Shown: positions 43,471 through 51,619 of the stretch, piece after piece
How the letters are laid out: each line of letters opens with the position of its first letter
Numbering within the stretch: the first letter of the stretch is position 1
Source: a virus
DNA length: 64,000 nucleotides
Virus record (IMG/VR): IMGVR_UViG_3300009159_005817
Span: 1-64,000 of that record
Strand: one strand, 5' to 3'
Notes under the pieces: generated by a model
The model's database searches: none
What the model saw: the letters and a program-made list of their open reading frames with translations, nothing else
Told to the model about the DNA's origin: nothing
Program-made: the position numbers and the translations under genes

Positions 43471-43710
43471 ATGTTCAAGAAATTCTTTCAATTTATAAGT
43501 GAAGGCAAAAAACCAAAACCGCATGAGATCCAACAAGCTGACCCTCAAAGTCCTCCTGTAGATCCATCAATAGTAACTAAATGCCCTAAGTGTGGAAGTA
43601 CTGGTATGATTTGCGATTGCTATACTGATGATTATTATAATGCAAAGCTGCCTCAACAGGCACCAAGACCTAATAAAAAAGTAAAACCTAAAACGAAAAA
43701 AGATGAATAA
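43471..43710 (+). CDS. Putative capsid-targeted zinc-binding mini-protein (79 aa)
   Basis: The tag MFKKFFQFISE|G fits I-x-E|G. After it comes a proline-rich segment, a zinc knuckle (CPKCGSTGMICDC, about 38-50) and a basic tail (RPNKKVKPKTKKDE). A packaged basic zinc protein may bind DNA in the head. Overlaps the next gene by eight bases. Confidence 0.65.
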   Translation: MFKKFFQFISEGKKPKPHEIQQADPQSPPVDPSIVTKCPKCGSTGMICDCYTDDYYNAKLPQQAPRPNKKVKPKTKKDE

Positions 43711-43993
43711 ATTCGAACAATTCATAGAGAAACATTTTAACAAATTAGCTTTATTTTTGTTGATTGTTACTTTCCTAAATACATGCGGAAACCCAAACAA
43801 AGTTACAAACAAACGTTTAGATGCTTTAACAACTAAGATTGATTCTTTACAATCAATTACTGTTAATATAAAAGATCTTCAAATCGAAGGACTTAAAGCC
43901 GAAAAACGAATGATACAATCAACCGATCGTAAAATGTTAGACGTTAGTCGTCAAACAGAAATCGATAAAGAGATTGAAAAACTTTCCAAGTAA
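43703..43993 (+). CDS. Membrane-anchored coiled-coil protein (96 aa)
   Basis: N-terminal amphipathic start (MNKFEQFIEKHF), a hydrophobic segment (LALFLLIVTFLNTCG, about 15-29), then a coiled coil to the end. Could be a spanin-like or tail-associated protein. Two terminators follow. Confidence 0.6.
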   Translation: MNKFEQFIEKHFNKLALFLLIVTFLNTCGNPNKVTNKRLDALTTKIDSLQSITVNIKDLQIEGLKAEKRMIQSTDRKMLDVSRQTEIDKEIEKLSK

Positions 43994-44002
43994 TATATAA
44001 AA

Positions 44003-44027
44003 GAACCGAGCAATCGGTTCCTTTTTT
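44003..44027 (+). terminator. Intrinsic terminator
   Basis: GAACCGA-GCAA-TCGGTTC stem with C and six T. The T tail overlaps the TTGTTAATAATT element at 44026. Confidence 0.85.
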
Positions 44028-44083
44028 GTTAATAATTAGGAGATCTAAATGATCTCCTTTTTGCATATAAATAATATACATAA
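44026..44083 (+). promoter_or_regulatory. Weak variant of the dyad-type promoter
   Basis: TTGTTAATAATT at 44026 with TAATATACATAA at 44072, again 46 bases apart, but the -7 box is poor. A second terminator lies within the spacer. Functional status uncertain. Confidence 0.4.
44039..44062 (+). terminator. Second intrinsic terminator in tandem
   Basis: GGAGATC-TAAAT-GATCTCC stem with five T, 12 bases after the first one, giving a double stop between 43703 and 44086. Confidence 0.82.
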
Positions 44084-44085
44084 AA

Positions 44086-44463
44086 ATGAAAGTTACCAAA
44101 AGCATTAAATTAGAAGATTATCTTTTCCTTGAAATCGAAAGAATTATCAATGAAGATAATTCTATAGAAAAACACTTTTACTTAAAAGATGACGAAAATA
44201 AAATTCGTCAGAAATTAGCAGTATTAAGCGATCTAAGATGGTCATCTCATAATCCAATGGCATTGGATAAATTTTTTAAAATATCAAAACAATATAAGGT
44301 GCCTATAACAAATAACATCAATAAAGGATTGGATTTCGAACATGAAATAAGTATTCAAAAGAGATTTAATTGTTTCAGCCGAACATTCAAAATTAGAGTA
44401 ACTAGATTAACCAATCAAACAGCCAGAAATACAAGAAATGCAATACAGAATATACTTGGATGA
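44086..44463 (+). CDS. Unknown protein (125 aa)
   Basis: Basic alpha/beta protein (VLSDLRWSSHNPMALDKFFK). Overlaps the next gene by 26 bases. No family recognised. Confidence 0.58.
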   Translation: MKVTKSIKLEDYLFLEIERIINEDNSIEKHFYLKDDENKIRQKLAVLSDLRWSSHNPMALDKFFKISKQYKVPITNNINKGLDFEHEISIQKRFNCFSRTFKIRVTRLTNQTARNTRNAIQNILG

Positions 44464-44911
44464 TGTAAGAACTCCAGTCGATAAAGACTCTTGGGTGATT
44501 GTTAGAAATTATGAAAAATTCATAGCTAAAGTTAGCGAATTAGGATTGAAGAACATTTCAACAATCTCATTAGATCATGATTTAGGCGATGGAGCTATGA
44601 GTGAATACTTCAATAATGTATCACCAAATTATAAGTTAGATTATAACAACATCAATGAAAAAACAGGAATGGATTGTACTAAATGGTTGATTAATCATTT
44701 TTACGAAATCAATCCTAAGAGAACGGAAATGACACGTTTTGATAGAAAATCTGTTCCATTAATATTTCCTACCGTATATGTACATTCTGCAAATCCAATT
44801 GGAAGCGCTAATATGATGGGATATATCAATAACTTCTTAATGAATGAAGGTGCTCCTCAAACATGTGTTAGAGTTCGTATCGATCATACTATGGAAACTA
44901 TCATCGAATAA
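44438..44911 (+). CDS. Cyclic-phosphate-processing receiver-like protein (cpREC type)
   Basis: The start YRIYLDDVRTP, a VIVRNYEKF strand-helix, ISLDHDLGDG and a C-terminal VYVHSANPIGSANMMGYINN match the receiver-like domain found near phage and bacterial RNA-repair genes, proposed to process cyclic phosphates. Links to the kinase/phosphatase genes at 33-36 kb are functional inference. Confidence 0.72.
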   Translation: MQYRIYLDDVRTPVDKDSWVIVRNYEKFIAKVSELGLKNISTISLDHDLGDGAMSEYFNNVSPNYKLDYNNINEKTGMDCTKWLINHFYEINPKRTEMTRFDRKSVPLIFPTVYVHSANPIGSANMMGYINNFLMNEGAPQTCVRVRIDHTMETIIE

Positions 44912-44934
44912 ATAAAGAAAATATACTTACGTCA

Positions 44935-45732
44935 ATGAACAAACGCGACAACATAATTAAATGGACAATCATTGGAATCTTTGTTGGCTTATATGCCATG
45001 GTTTCAGCTATCTCCACTATTCACGTTATCGATTTCTTTCGTTTAAGTAATCCAAATTGGTTGGCAATTACTTTAGCGATTGCATTCGAGATTGGTGCTG
45101 CTGCATCGTTAGGTGCTATCGTAATCCTAGATAAAACTTCTCGTTTTATGGTTTGGATGTTATTCTTAATTATAACTGCAATGCAGATGATGGGAAATAT
45201 GTATTATGCATATACTCATTTAACCGAATATCAATCTTGGTCTGAGCTATTTGGATTGATTGAAGACGAACCCATTTATCAAAAACGAATACTTTCATTA
45301 ATTTCTGGTGCAATTTTACCTTTAGTTGCACTTGGATTTATCAAATCCCTAGTTGATTATATTAGACCTTCAAAAGAACAACATTTAACCGATAAAGAAA
45401 TACAGAAAGAGGCTATCATAAAGACGATGAAATCTGACGAGAAATCTAATATATATGATACTCCTGAAGTAAAAGAAAAAATGTTAGCCGATTTATTTAC
45501 AAAAGATGAGGTTATTGAAGAAGACGTTCAAGTTAGTCCTAGCATCGAATCCGAAGAAAATCCTCATAATATCACAATAGAATCGGTAGAGAATAAAGAA
45601 GAATGGCCACCAAAAGAAGAAATTCAATTCTATAAAGGACCTACTGCTAGCGAATCGTCAACTTTACCTAAAGAACCACAAACTGTTAATACTATAGAAG
45701 AGCTAAGACACTTCAATAAGATGCATGCATAA
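44935..45732 (+). CDS. Four-helix membrane protein with acidic tail (265 aa)
   Basis: Four membrane segments in the first 150 residues (for example KWTIIGIFVGLYAMVSAIST and FMVWMLFLIITAMQMMGNMY), then a long Glu/Ser/Pro-rich cytoplasmic tail. Phages often carry such a protein near structural genes; function unknown. Confidence 0.65.
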   Translation: MNKRDNIIKWTIIGIFVGLYAMVSAISTIHVIDFFRLSNPNWLAITLAIAFEIGAAASLGAIVILDKTSRFMVWMLFLIITAMQMMGNMYYAYTHLTEYQSWSELFGLIEDEPIYQKRILSLISGAILPLVALGFIKSLVDYIRPSKEQHLTDKEIQKEAIIKTMKSDEKSNIYDTPEVKEKMLADLFTKDEVIEEDVQVSPSIESEENPHNITIESVENKEEWPPKEEIQFYKGPTASESSTLPKEPQTVNTIEELRHFNKMHA

Positions 45733-45766
45733 TCAATGAGATAAATATAAAAACATCTCATTTTAA

Positions 45767-46309
45767 ATGGACATAGTATCATCGGGTAGTAGTATCAATG
45801 GAATTTCTCAATTTGGAACGGCATTTATGGACTTGCAAGAGAATTTCTGTTGCTGGGACACGGATAACCGACATATCATTCGTTGGATTGGTTGTAATCC
45901 ATCTATTTACAAAAACAACAAAAATGTATTTTCTGCAGCCGATTTAGCATTCTGTAATTGGTATCAGGTAGTAGATTCTTATCAATTTACTATTGTAGAA
46001 ATGGCTCCTGAAGCATTAGTTGAGGTTGCTTTAAATTCAAAGTACTTAATGATGAAAGTTATATGGCCAACCGGAACTACTGGACCATTAGAATCTGCTA
46101 AAACTATAGAAGTTCAAATTAATGAACAGGCTGGTTATGTTGGTTCTACCGTACCTGTTAATATCGAATCTCCTAGTCCTGCTAGATATAACACATATGT
46201 TATGAAAGATGTATTTACTCTTAATTCAGAATCTCTTTTAACTAGCAATTTAATTCTAAACAATATATCTGCCTATACGGTAGATGTTGCAATATTATAC
46301 GCAAAATAA
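45767..46309 (+). CDS. Unknown beta-rich protein, possibly virion-associated (180 aa)
   Basis: Strand-rich with a Cys/Trp-containing N-terminal part (LQENFCCWDTDNRHIIRWIG) and an immunoglobulin-like C-terminal half. Followed by a collagen-like gene, it may be a decoration or fibre-associated protein. No family recognised. Confidence 0.58.
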   Translation: MDIVSSGSSINGISQFGTAFMDLQENFCCWDTDNRHIIRWIGCNPSIYKNNKNVFSAADLAFCNWYQVVDSYQFTIVEMAPEALVEVALNSKYLMMKVIWPTGTTGPLESAKTIEVQINEQAGYVGSTVPVNIESPSPARYNTYVMKDVFTLNSESLLTSNLILNNISAYTVDVAILYAK

Positions 46310-46319
46310 ATAAAAAACA

Positions 46320-46637
46320 ATGTCTATAGCAAGTAGAAATACATTAAAAACCGGATTTGTTGCAGGTACTGCAGCAACCGCAACTAAATTTGCAGATTTA
46401 ATCGATTCTGCATTTAACCGAAATGATGACTCTTTAGTATTAGGTCCAACCGGAATGACTGGTGTTTATGGTCTATTAGGTCCAACTGGTGGAACTTATA
46501 TGGGAATGTTCATCTCTCCATCTTACGCTGGATTTACTGGAGCTTCTGGAATGACTGGTCAAACTATTTTTGACGGTTATACCATGTATGTTTATAGTGG
46601 AGTAAATTGGGTAAAATTTGGTGGTACTTCAGTTTAA
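46320..46637 (+). CDS. Short virion protein with collagen-like GPTG repeats (105 aa)
   Basis: Glycine triplet-like motifs (GPTGMTG, GPTGGTY, GFTGASGMTGQT) occupy the middle, ending in an aromatic strand (YVYSGVNWVKFGG). Such repeats are usual in phage fibres or capsid decoration. Confidence 0.6.
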   Translation: MSIASRNTLKTGFVAGTAATATKFADLIDSAFNRNDDSLVLGPTGMTGVYGLLGPTGGTYMGMFISPSYAGFTGASGMTGQTIFDGYTMYVYSGVNWVKFGGTSV

Positions 46638-46642
46638 GTAAC

Positions 46643-46654
46643 TTCATATAATTA
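46643..46654 (+). promoter_or_regulatory. Candidate CATATAAT-type promoter
   Basis: TTCATATAATTA, 18 bases from the end of the core to the start at 46671, in the only sizeable gap of this stretch. Confidence 0.42.
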
Positions 46655-46670
46655 CTAAAACCAATTATAT

Positions 46671-46931
46671 ATGTCACAAAAGAAAAGTGTTACTAATGCT
46701 GGTGAAGCTATCTCAGTATTAATTCAAACCGCAGAATTAGCTCAATCAAGAGGAATCTTATCGTTAGATGATGCATTCCTGGTAAAGCAATCAATTGATT
46801 TGCTTGATGCAATGGCTAAGGCTGCACAACGTATGGATGGACCAATTCCTCCAGGACATCCTGTTCCTGAAACGGCAATTCCTACATATGATGAAAATCA
46901 AGTTTTAAACGAAAGTGCAAAAACCAAATAA
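46671..46931 (+). CDS. Unknown small helical protein (86 aa)
   Basis: Helical (AGEAISVLIQTAELAQSRGI) with a proline-rich end. A VLNE|S motif stands near the C-terminus rather than the start, so its meaning is unclear. Possibly a small structural or assembly protein. Confidence 0.58.
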   Translation: MSQKKSVTNAGEAISVLIQTAELAQSRGILSLDDAFLVKQSIDLLDAMAKAAQRMDGPIPPGHPVPETAIPTYDENQVLNESAKTK

Positions 46932-47226
46932 AGAAAACCTGCTTACTCAAGGTGAATATAACCCAGGTACAGAAAATACTGATCTAGAAAAGATTCGTTT
47001 TTTTCGTTCTACTTGGAAAAATTTCTTCGACTACTGGAAGGCTAGAGGTGTAGAAACCGATCCTTATGAAGGTACAGAGATGGAATATCCTACTAAAAAA
47101 GTACAAGATAAACCAACTTTACCATATCAGGACTTTGGCACTTACGACAAATCTAGTAAAAATCAGAAGCTATCTGAAAGTTTCAATGATTTCCAAAAAG
47201 AAGAAGATAATTCAATCGAAGAGTAA
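46915..47226 (+). CDS. Unknown charged protein (103 aa)
   Basis: Start GTG 46915, overlapping the previous gene by 17 bases. Hydrophilic with FFRSTWKNFFDYWKARG near residue 30. No family recognised. Confidence 0.52.
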   Translation: MQKPNKENLLTQGEYNPGTENTDLEKIRFFRSTWKNFFDYWKARGVETDPYEGTEMEYPTKKVQDKPTLPYQDFGTYDKSSKNQKLSESFNDFQKEEDNSIEE

Positions 47227-47227
47227 G

Positions 47228-47239
47228 TACATATAATTA
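47228..47239 (+). promoter_or_regulatory. Candidate CATATAAT-type promoter
   Basis: TACATATAATTA just 4 bases before the start at 47244. If a true -10 box, the transcript would be leaderless or nearly so. Confidence 0.33.
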
Positions 47240-47243
47240 ATAT

Positions 47244-47471
47244 ATGTCATACCGAGAATTAATCCCAAATTCAAATTTTTCTAATCCTCTTAACGAATTA
47301 ATGTTTAAATTCATGGATCGTTTAGATATGGATGCTCGAGATCGAGAGATCTTCGAGGATTTGGCGTTATTCATTTATCATGAAGGTAAATTAAAAGGTG
47401 CAGAAGAGTACTTAAACGAAATAACTGAAATTAAATTAATAGATAATGGAGAAAACAAAACAGCCGATTAA
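47244..47471 (+). CDS. Unknown acidic helical protein (75 aa)
   Basis: Helical and acidic (FKFMDRLDMDARDREIFEDL). Overlaps the following glycosyltransferase gene by 26 bases. No family recognised. Confidence 0.55.
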   Translation: MSYRELIPNSNFSNPLNELMFKFMDRLDMDARDREIFEDLALFIYHEGKLKGAEEYLNEITEIKLIDNGENKTAD

Positions 47472-48627
47472 CGGCTTACCTACTATTGGATTGAGCATCA
47501 TTGTAAAAAATGAATCCAAAGTAATTGAAAGAATGCTCAATACCGTGCATCCTATACTTGATTACTATTGTGTAATTGATACTGGATCTACTGATGGAAC
47601 GCAAGATATTATTCGCAAATTCTTTGAAGAAAAAGGAATACCCGGTGAAGTAATCGAACATCAATGGGTTAATTTCCAAGATGCTCGTAATACGGCAATG
47701 AATGCCGTAAAAGGTAAAGTAGATTTTGGATTTTGGATAGATGCCGATGAACAATTAACATACGATCCAAGATTTAATTTAATGGCTTTGAAAATGAGTC
47801 TAGCTAAAATCGATGGTGGAAATGTAAAAGTAACTTATGGTGATCAGAATTATTACCGTATGCAATTCTTTCGAACTAATAAACCATGGTATTGGTATGG
47901 TCCAGTCCACGAGGTTCTTATTAGTGATGAACCACTAATATCAAATGAAGTTCCTGGTCTTGGTGTCCTAGTTACTCCTGATGGTAATTCATGGACTTCT
48001 GAATCGGTACAATCTAAATATGAAGGTCATGCTAAAATCCTAGAAGATTACGTAGCAAATGATCCCAAGAAAGATCCTCGTTGGTTATTCTATTTAGCTC
48101 AATCATATAGAGATGCTAATGGTGAAGAAAACCTAAAGAAATCTCTTGGATGGTATACTAAACGTGCTGAAACGCTTAGTGGATTTTGGGAAGAGGTTTA
48201 TTATTCAGGTTTAATGGCTGCAACTATTAAAGCTCAATTAAAACATCCAACATCAGAAATTATCGAAGATTATCTTAAGATAGGTAAAACTAATATCTTC
48301 CGTTGTGAACACCTAGTTCCCATCATTATGCATTATCAAGCAATAAAAGAATTTGATATTGCATACATATTCTCATCACATGCAATGAAATATGCCGGTA
48401 AGAATCCATTCCCTAAAGCAACTTTATTCATCGATAAAAACACTTACAATTGGAAGATTTTTGATCTTCATTGTTTAAGTTGTTTCTATTCTGGTCGTAA
48501 AGAAGAAGGCGAACAAGCATTTAGAAAATTGCTTAAAGCTAAAGAGAAAGGACTTATCCCACAAACGGAATTAGCTAGAATTGAACAAAACCGTCAATGG
48601 TTTATTAAAGCAAAAAATGGAAAGTAA
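47446..48627 (+). CDS. GT2-family glycosyltransferase with C-terminal helical repeats
   Basis: The GT-A part (about 1-230) has IGLSIIVKNESKVIERMLNT, VIDTGSTDGTQDI and the DxD as FWIDADEQ near residue 103. The C-terminal ~150 residues contain TPR-like helices (YLAQSYRDANGEENLKKSLG). This two-part form is common in protein- or envelope-glycan transferases. Confidence 0.87.
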   Translation: MEKTKQPINGLPTIGLSIIVKNESKVIERMLNTVHPILDYYCVIDTGSTDGTQDIIRKFFEEKGIPGEVIEHQWVNFQDARNTAMNAVKGKVDFGFWIDADEQLTYDPRFNLMALKMSLAKIDGGNVKVTYGDQNYYRMQFFRTNKPWYWYGPVHEVLISDEPLISNEVPGLGVLVTPDGNSWTSESVQSKYEGHAKILEDYVANDPKKDPRWLFYLAQSYRDANGEENLKKSLGWYTKRAETLSGFWEEVYYSGLMAATIKAQLKHPTSEIIEDYLKIGKTNIFRCEHLVPIIMHYQAIKEFDIAYIFSSHAMKYAGKNPFPKATLFIDKNTYNWKIFDLHCLSCFYSGRKEEGEQAFRKLLKAKEKGLIPQTELARIEQNRQWFIKAKNGK

Positions 48628-48628
48628 A

Positions 48629-48844
48629 ATGAAGCTTAACAAAAGAGAAGATATTAAAGTAGCTATGTGGATAAATGAAGAGCTGGTTACTAATGATTCT
48701 AATATTGTGTATGCTGAAATTGAAGAAAACGACCTTTTCTTGTTAATAAAAACCGAGTCAAAAGATTATAAATTTAAAATATCCAAATATGAAAACATTA
48801 AAGAAAATGAACCTGAAAGGGGAAATGGAGTACAAGAGAGTTAA
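48629..48844 (+). CDS. Unknown small protein (71 aa)
   Basis: The start is placed at ATG 48629, just after the previous stop; alternatives at 48617 and 48581 lie inside that gene. Charged strand-rich protein (YAEIEENDLFLLIKTESKDY). Confidence 0.5.
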   Translation: MKLNKREDIKVAMWINEELVTNDSNIVYAEIEENDLFLLIKTESKDYKFKISKYENIKENEPERGNGVQES

Positions 48845-49004
48845 TGACTCTGAAGGAAACAATCTTACACGAGTTGGATGGAACTTCTGTCCTAAAACTG
48901 AGTGGAAAGAAAATGTAAGAGATTTCGGTAAAACGAAAGAAGAAATCACTAAGGTTGATAAACCTAAGAAAGAAAAGAAGATTAAAAAGGAGAAAGTCGC
49001 TTAA
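48789..49004 (+). CDS. Small Lys-rich protein (71 aa)
   Basis: Ends in a very basic tail (DKPKKEKKIKKEKVA). ATG 48810 (MNLKGEMEYKRVND) is an equally good start. Overlaps the previous gene by 56 bases if 48789 is used. A hairpin follows. Confidence 0.5.
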   Translation: MKTLKKMNLKGEMEYKRVNDSEGNNLTRVGWNFCPKTEWKENVRDFGKTKEEITKVDKPKKEKKIKKEKVA

Positions 49005-49015
49005 TTGCGGCTTTT
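48993..49015 (+). terminator. Possible terminator
   Basis: AAAGTCGC / GCGGCTTT stem (one G-T wobble), loop TTAATT, then T and a second small GGC..GCC repeat. It overlaps the end of the Lys-rich gene. T tail is short. Confidence 0.5.
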
Positions 49016-49050
49016 GCCGTTTTAACCATCGAGGATTGAATATATATTAC

Positions 49051-50364
49051 ATGAAAAGATTATTAAAGTATAAAGACTTTGTTGAAGTTTTAAGCGAAGG
49101 TGCTAGACTTCAAGCATTGGTCGATGATCTTCCTTTGTTTGAAGGTGGTGCATACGGTCACCTATCACATCCTTTCGAAGACATGAATTTGACTATGGCA
49201 GATTTGCATACGATGATACAAGATACTGTTAATGGATCTTTTGGTCCTGAGAATTTTGTTCAAGAGAAAACTGATGGTCAGCAAATATCAATATCTTGGA
49301 AGGATGGTAAATTGATTGCGGCAAGAAATAAAAGTCATCTAAAGAATGCTGGCGAAGCCGCATTAGATTCTTCTGGTATTGCTTCTATGTTTGCTGGTCG
49401 TGGTGATATCGAAATTGCCTATAATGCAGCAATGGAAGATCTTCAAAAATCTATTGGCGGTTTATCAGATAAAGATAAATTAGCCTTCTTTGCTAATGGT
49501 AAGAAATTCGTTTCATTAGAAGTTATTACGCCTATCACACAAAATACAGTTCCTTATGGTCAAAATATGCTTGTATTCCATGGAGTACTTGAATATGATG
49601 AATCCGGAAATGTTATCGATGAAGATAAACAAGCTGCTAGAAATCTTGGTAAATCAATTGCTGATGCGAATCTAGCTGCACAGAAAATGTTCTTTGTTAG
49701 AGGACCTCAAGATATGGATATTAAACCATTTCCTAATACCGCAAAAAGATCTTCATATTACGAAAAGAAATACAACGAAATCCTTACTACTTGTGGATTA
49801 ACTGATGCATCTACCGTATTTGATTATGCAATAGGTATGGCTAGATTAGTACTTGAAGAAGAAGCTAAATCTGCAAAGGTTGAAATCCCTGCATCTGCAA
49901 TCGATGGTTTGGCTGCACGTATAGCAGATATTAATAAGTCTTTTTCGGTTTCGTTAATCAAGAAAGAACTTGGTGATAATGCTGATTGGTATTTTGATCT
50001 AGAAAAGAAAAGTGCCAAACAACTTAAACGTAAAATTTATGCTCCTCTTGAATCGCTTTTCCTTGAAATAGGAACAGAATTCATGAAGAATATGTCTACC
50101 TTCCTATCTGCAAATCCTACGGAAGCAGCCGAAGCAATGAAAAATGAAATTGATTCTACTATCGCAAAGATTCGTACAAATGGTGACGAAAAAGACGTAG
50201 AAAAATTAGAACACGAATTAACTAGAGTTACTGCTGCTGGTGGTGTCGAAGGATTGGTTCCTACTGAAGGAATTACATTCGTTTATAAAGGTAAACTTTA
50301 TAAGTATACTGGAATTTTCGCTCCACTACATCAAATACGCTCTATTTTAGCTTATAAAAAATAA
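49051..50364 (+). CDS. Capsid-targeted ligase-like nucleotidyltransferase (KxDG)
   Basis: ATG 49051 is chosen because it gives the tag MKRLLKYKDFVEVLSE|G; a longer frame from 48955 would read through the terminator. The body resembles the RNA/DNA ligase fold: motif I EKTDGQ (K73-T-D-G76), a following ISWKDGKLIAARNK, and LEVITPITQNTVPYGQN as a motif III-like segment. Packaging would bring a nucleic-acid ligase or capping-like enzyme into the host with the genome. Activity is inferred. Confidence 0.7.
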   Translation: MKRLLKYKDFVEVLSEGARLQALVDDLPLFEGGAYGHLSHPFEDMNLTMADLHTMIQDTVNGSFGPENFVQEKTDGQQISISWKDGKLIAARNKSHLKNAGEAALDSSGIASMFAGRGDIEIAYNAAMEDLQKSIGGLSDKDKLAFFANGKKFVSLEVITPITQNTVPYGQNMLVFHGVLEYDESGNVIDEDKQAARNLGKSIADANLAAQKMFFVRGPQDMDIKPFPNTAKRSSYYEKKYNEILTTCGLTDASTVFDYAIGMARLVLEEEAKSAKVEIPASAIDGLAARIADINKSFSVSLIKKELGDNADWYFDLEKKSAKQLKRKIYAPLESLFLEIGTEFMKNMSTFLSANPTEAAEAMKNEIDSTIAKIRTNGDEKDVEKLEHELTRVTAAGGVEGLVPTEGITFVYKGKLYKYTGIFAPLHQIRSILAYKK

Positions 50365-50377
50365 AAACAAAGTAATT

Positions 50378-50554
50378 ATGCAAAAGTACGAAGAAATCAA
50401 AACTTTAATCTCATCAATCGATGGTGACGTAGACAAATTTTATAATAAAGGAAATAAGTCTGCTGGAACTCGTATCCGTAAAGCTATGCAAGATTTGAAA
50501 AAACTTGCTCAAGACTTACGTGTTGATGTTCAAGAATCGAAAAGTGCTGAGTAA
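50378..50554 (+). CDS. Histone H1-like protein (Bacteroidota Hc1 type, 58 aa)
   Basis: The sequence MQKYEEIKTLISSIDGDVDK, then FYNKGNKSAGTRIRKAMQDL and KKLAQDLRVDVQESK matches the short H1-like proteins common in Bacteroidota genomes, including the NKxAGTR(I/V)RK core. These are small basic DNA-binding helices. It lies between two capsid-tagged genes, so a role in genome packing or host nucleoid control is plausible. Probable acquisition from the host. Confidence 0.82.
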   Translation: MQKYEEIKTLISSIDGDVDKFYNKGNKSAGTRIRKAMQDLKKLAQDLRVDVQESKSAE

Positions 50555-50560
50555 TCCTAA

Positions 50561-51016
50561 ATGACCGGATTGTTCAAAATTAATGAAGATTCTGCCTTTG
50601 GACCGGGAATGATGTTTGGCATCCCTGGTCCTGGTCCAAAAGCGGATTCTCCAAAACAACCTTCTGATAAAAAGAAGGAAAAAGGAATTACCCCGAAACA
50701 AATGAAGAAGACTATACCATCATTCAAAAAATTTAACGAAGGTTTTGCTTACGTTAAAGATCCTTTCAGAGAAGGTGAAAGGATGTTCAGTAAAGATATT
50801 AAAATAGACAATGTTGCTGTTATTAATATCAATGGTTCTATTGATGGATTAGATGCTACACACACAGCAATCGTATCCGTTATAACTAGTACTATGGATA
50901 ACTTCGGCGAAGATCTTGGTAAAGAACGAATCATATTAACACAAAAAGATTTTACCACTAAAGCAGAGGCTGAAAGCTTTTTGAAGAAAATTGAAAAAGA
51001 AATTATCTACAAATAA
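50561..51016 (+). CDS. Unknown protein with internal tag-like start (151 aa)
   Basis: The first ~47 residues are Gly/Pro/Lys-rich. An internal ATG at 50702 begins MKKTIPSFKKFNE|G, tag-like but with F at the third position before the cut. Either the gene starts at 50702 as another tagged protein or an extra N-terminal segment was fused. The C-terminal ~100 residues form an alpha/beta domain. Function unknown. Confidence 0.6.
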   Translation: MTGLFKINEDSAFGPGMMFGIPGPGPKADSPKQPSDKKKEKGITPKQMKKTIPSFKKFNEGFAYVKDPFREGERMFSKDIKIDNVAVININGSIDGLDATHTAIVSVITSTMDNFGEDLGKERIILTQKDFTTKAEAESFLKKIEKEIIYK

Positions 51017-51603
51017 TGAAGAAATTTAAAGAATTCGTTACAGATATTCTGATATTTGAAAAGATTGATGGAAAGGAAGTTTGTATATTTCCTGGACGTT
51101 TTCAACCTTTTCATAATGGACATATTGAAGCAATACATCGAACAGCAAAAGCTTTCGGAGTTCCTGTTATCCCGGTACAAATCAAATCAAAGAACGAAAA
51201 TTCACCTTTCCCAGATTCTCTTCTAGAAAAGATTGGTAAGGCCATGATTAAAGAATTTCCTTTCATTGAAGATTATGTACTTTATCCTCCTGATAAGAAA
51301 ACTGTAGTACCTCAAATGGTTAAATTCCTTCAAGAAAAGGGTTATGATCCAATTGGTATTGGTTGTGGAAGTGATCGTTTAAGAGATTATGAACGTCAAG
51401 TTGAATATCTAACATCACCGAAATCGGATGTTCAAGTTAATAAATTTTCGGTTGCAATGGTTGATGAACGAAGAGCCGATGGTCCTTCAGGAACAAGAGT
51501 TCGTGAAGCACTTATGAATGATGATAAAGAGGCATTCGAAAAAGCTACACCAAGATCACTACATCCTTTCTATAAAGAGCTACAAAAATACCTTAAAAAA
51601 TAA
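51016..51603 (+). CDS. NMN/FMN adenylyltransferase-like nucleotidyltransferase
   Basis: HxGH-type motif in FPGRFQPFHNGHIEAI (about residues 25-40) and the C-terminal GPSGTRVREAL (ISTxxxR equivalent, about 160-170), as in archaeal NadM-type enzymes that join AMP to NMN. The start MKKFKEFVTDILIFE resembles a capsid tag with a non-standard K after the Glu. NAD supply during infection, or a packaged enzyme, are both possible. Confidence 0.82.
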   Translation: MKKFKEFVTDILIFEKIDGKEVCIFPGRFQPFHNGHIEAIHRTAKAFGVPVIPVQIKSKNENSPFPDSLLEKIGKAMIKEFPFIEDYVLYPPDKKTVVPQMVKFLQEKGYDPIGIGCGSDRLRDYERQVEYLTSPKSDVQVNKFSVAMVDERRADGPSGTRVREALMNDDKEAFEKATPRSLHPFYKELQKYLKK

Positions 51604-51619
51604 AAATCATAATATAAAT

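Noticed and set aside
46671-46931. VLNE|S motif in the small helical protein
   Set aside because: The motif is near the C-terminus with no tag-like start, so it is not counted as capsid targeting.
48955-49050. Longer N-terminus for the ligase-like protein
   Set aside because: It would read through a hairpin and the end of the previous gene; the tag starting at 49051 gives a clear start.
51518-51619. Longer N-terminus for the polyprotein
   Set aside because: It lies within the end of the adenylyltransferase gene; ATG 51620 gives a canonical tag.
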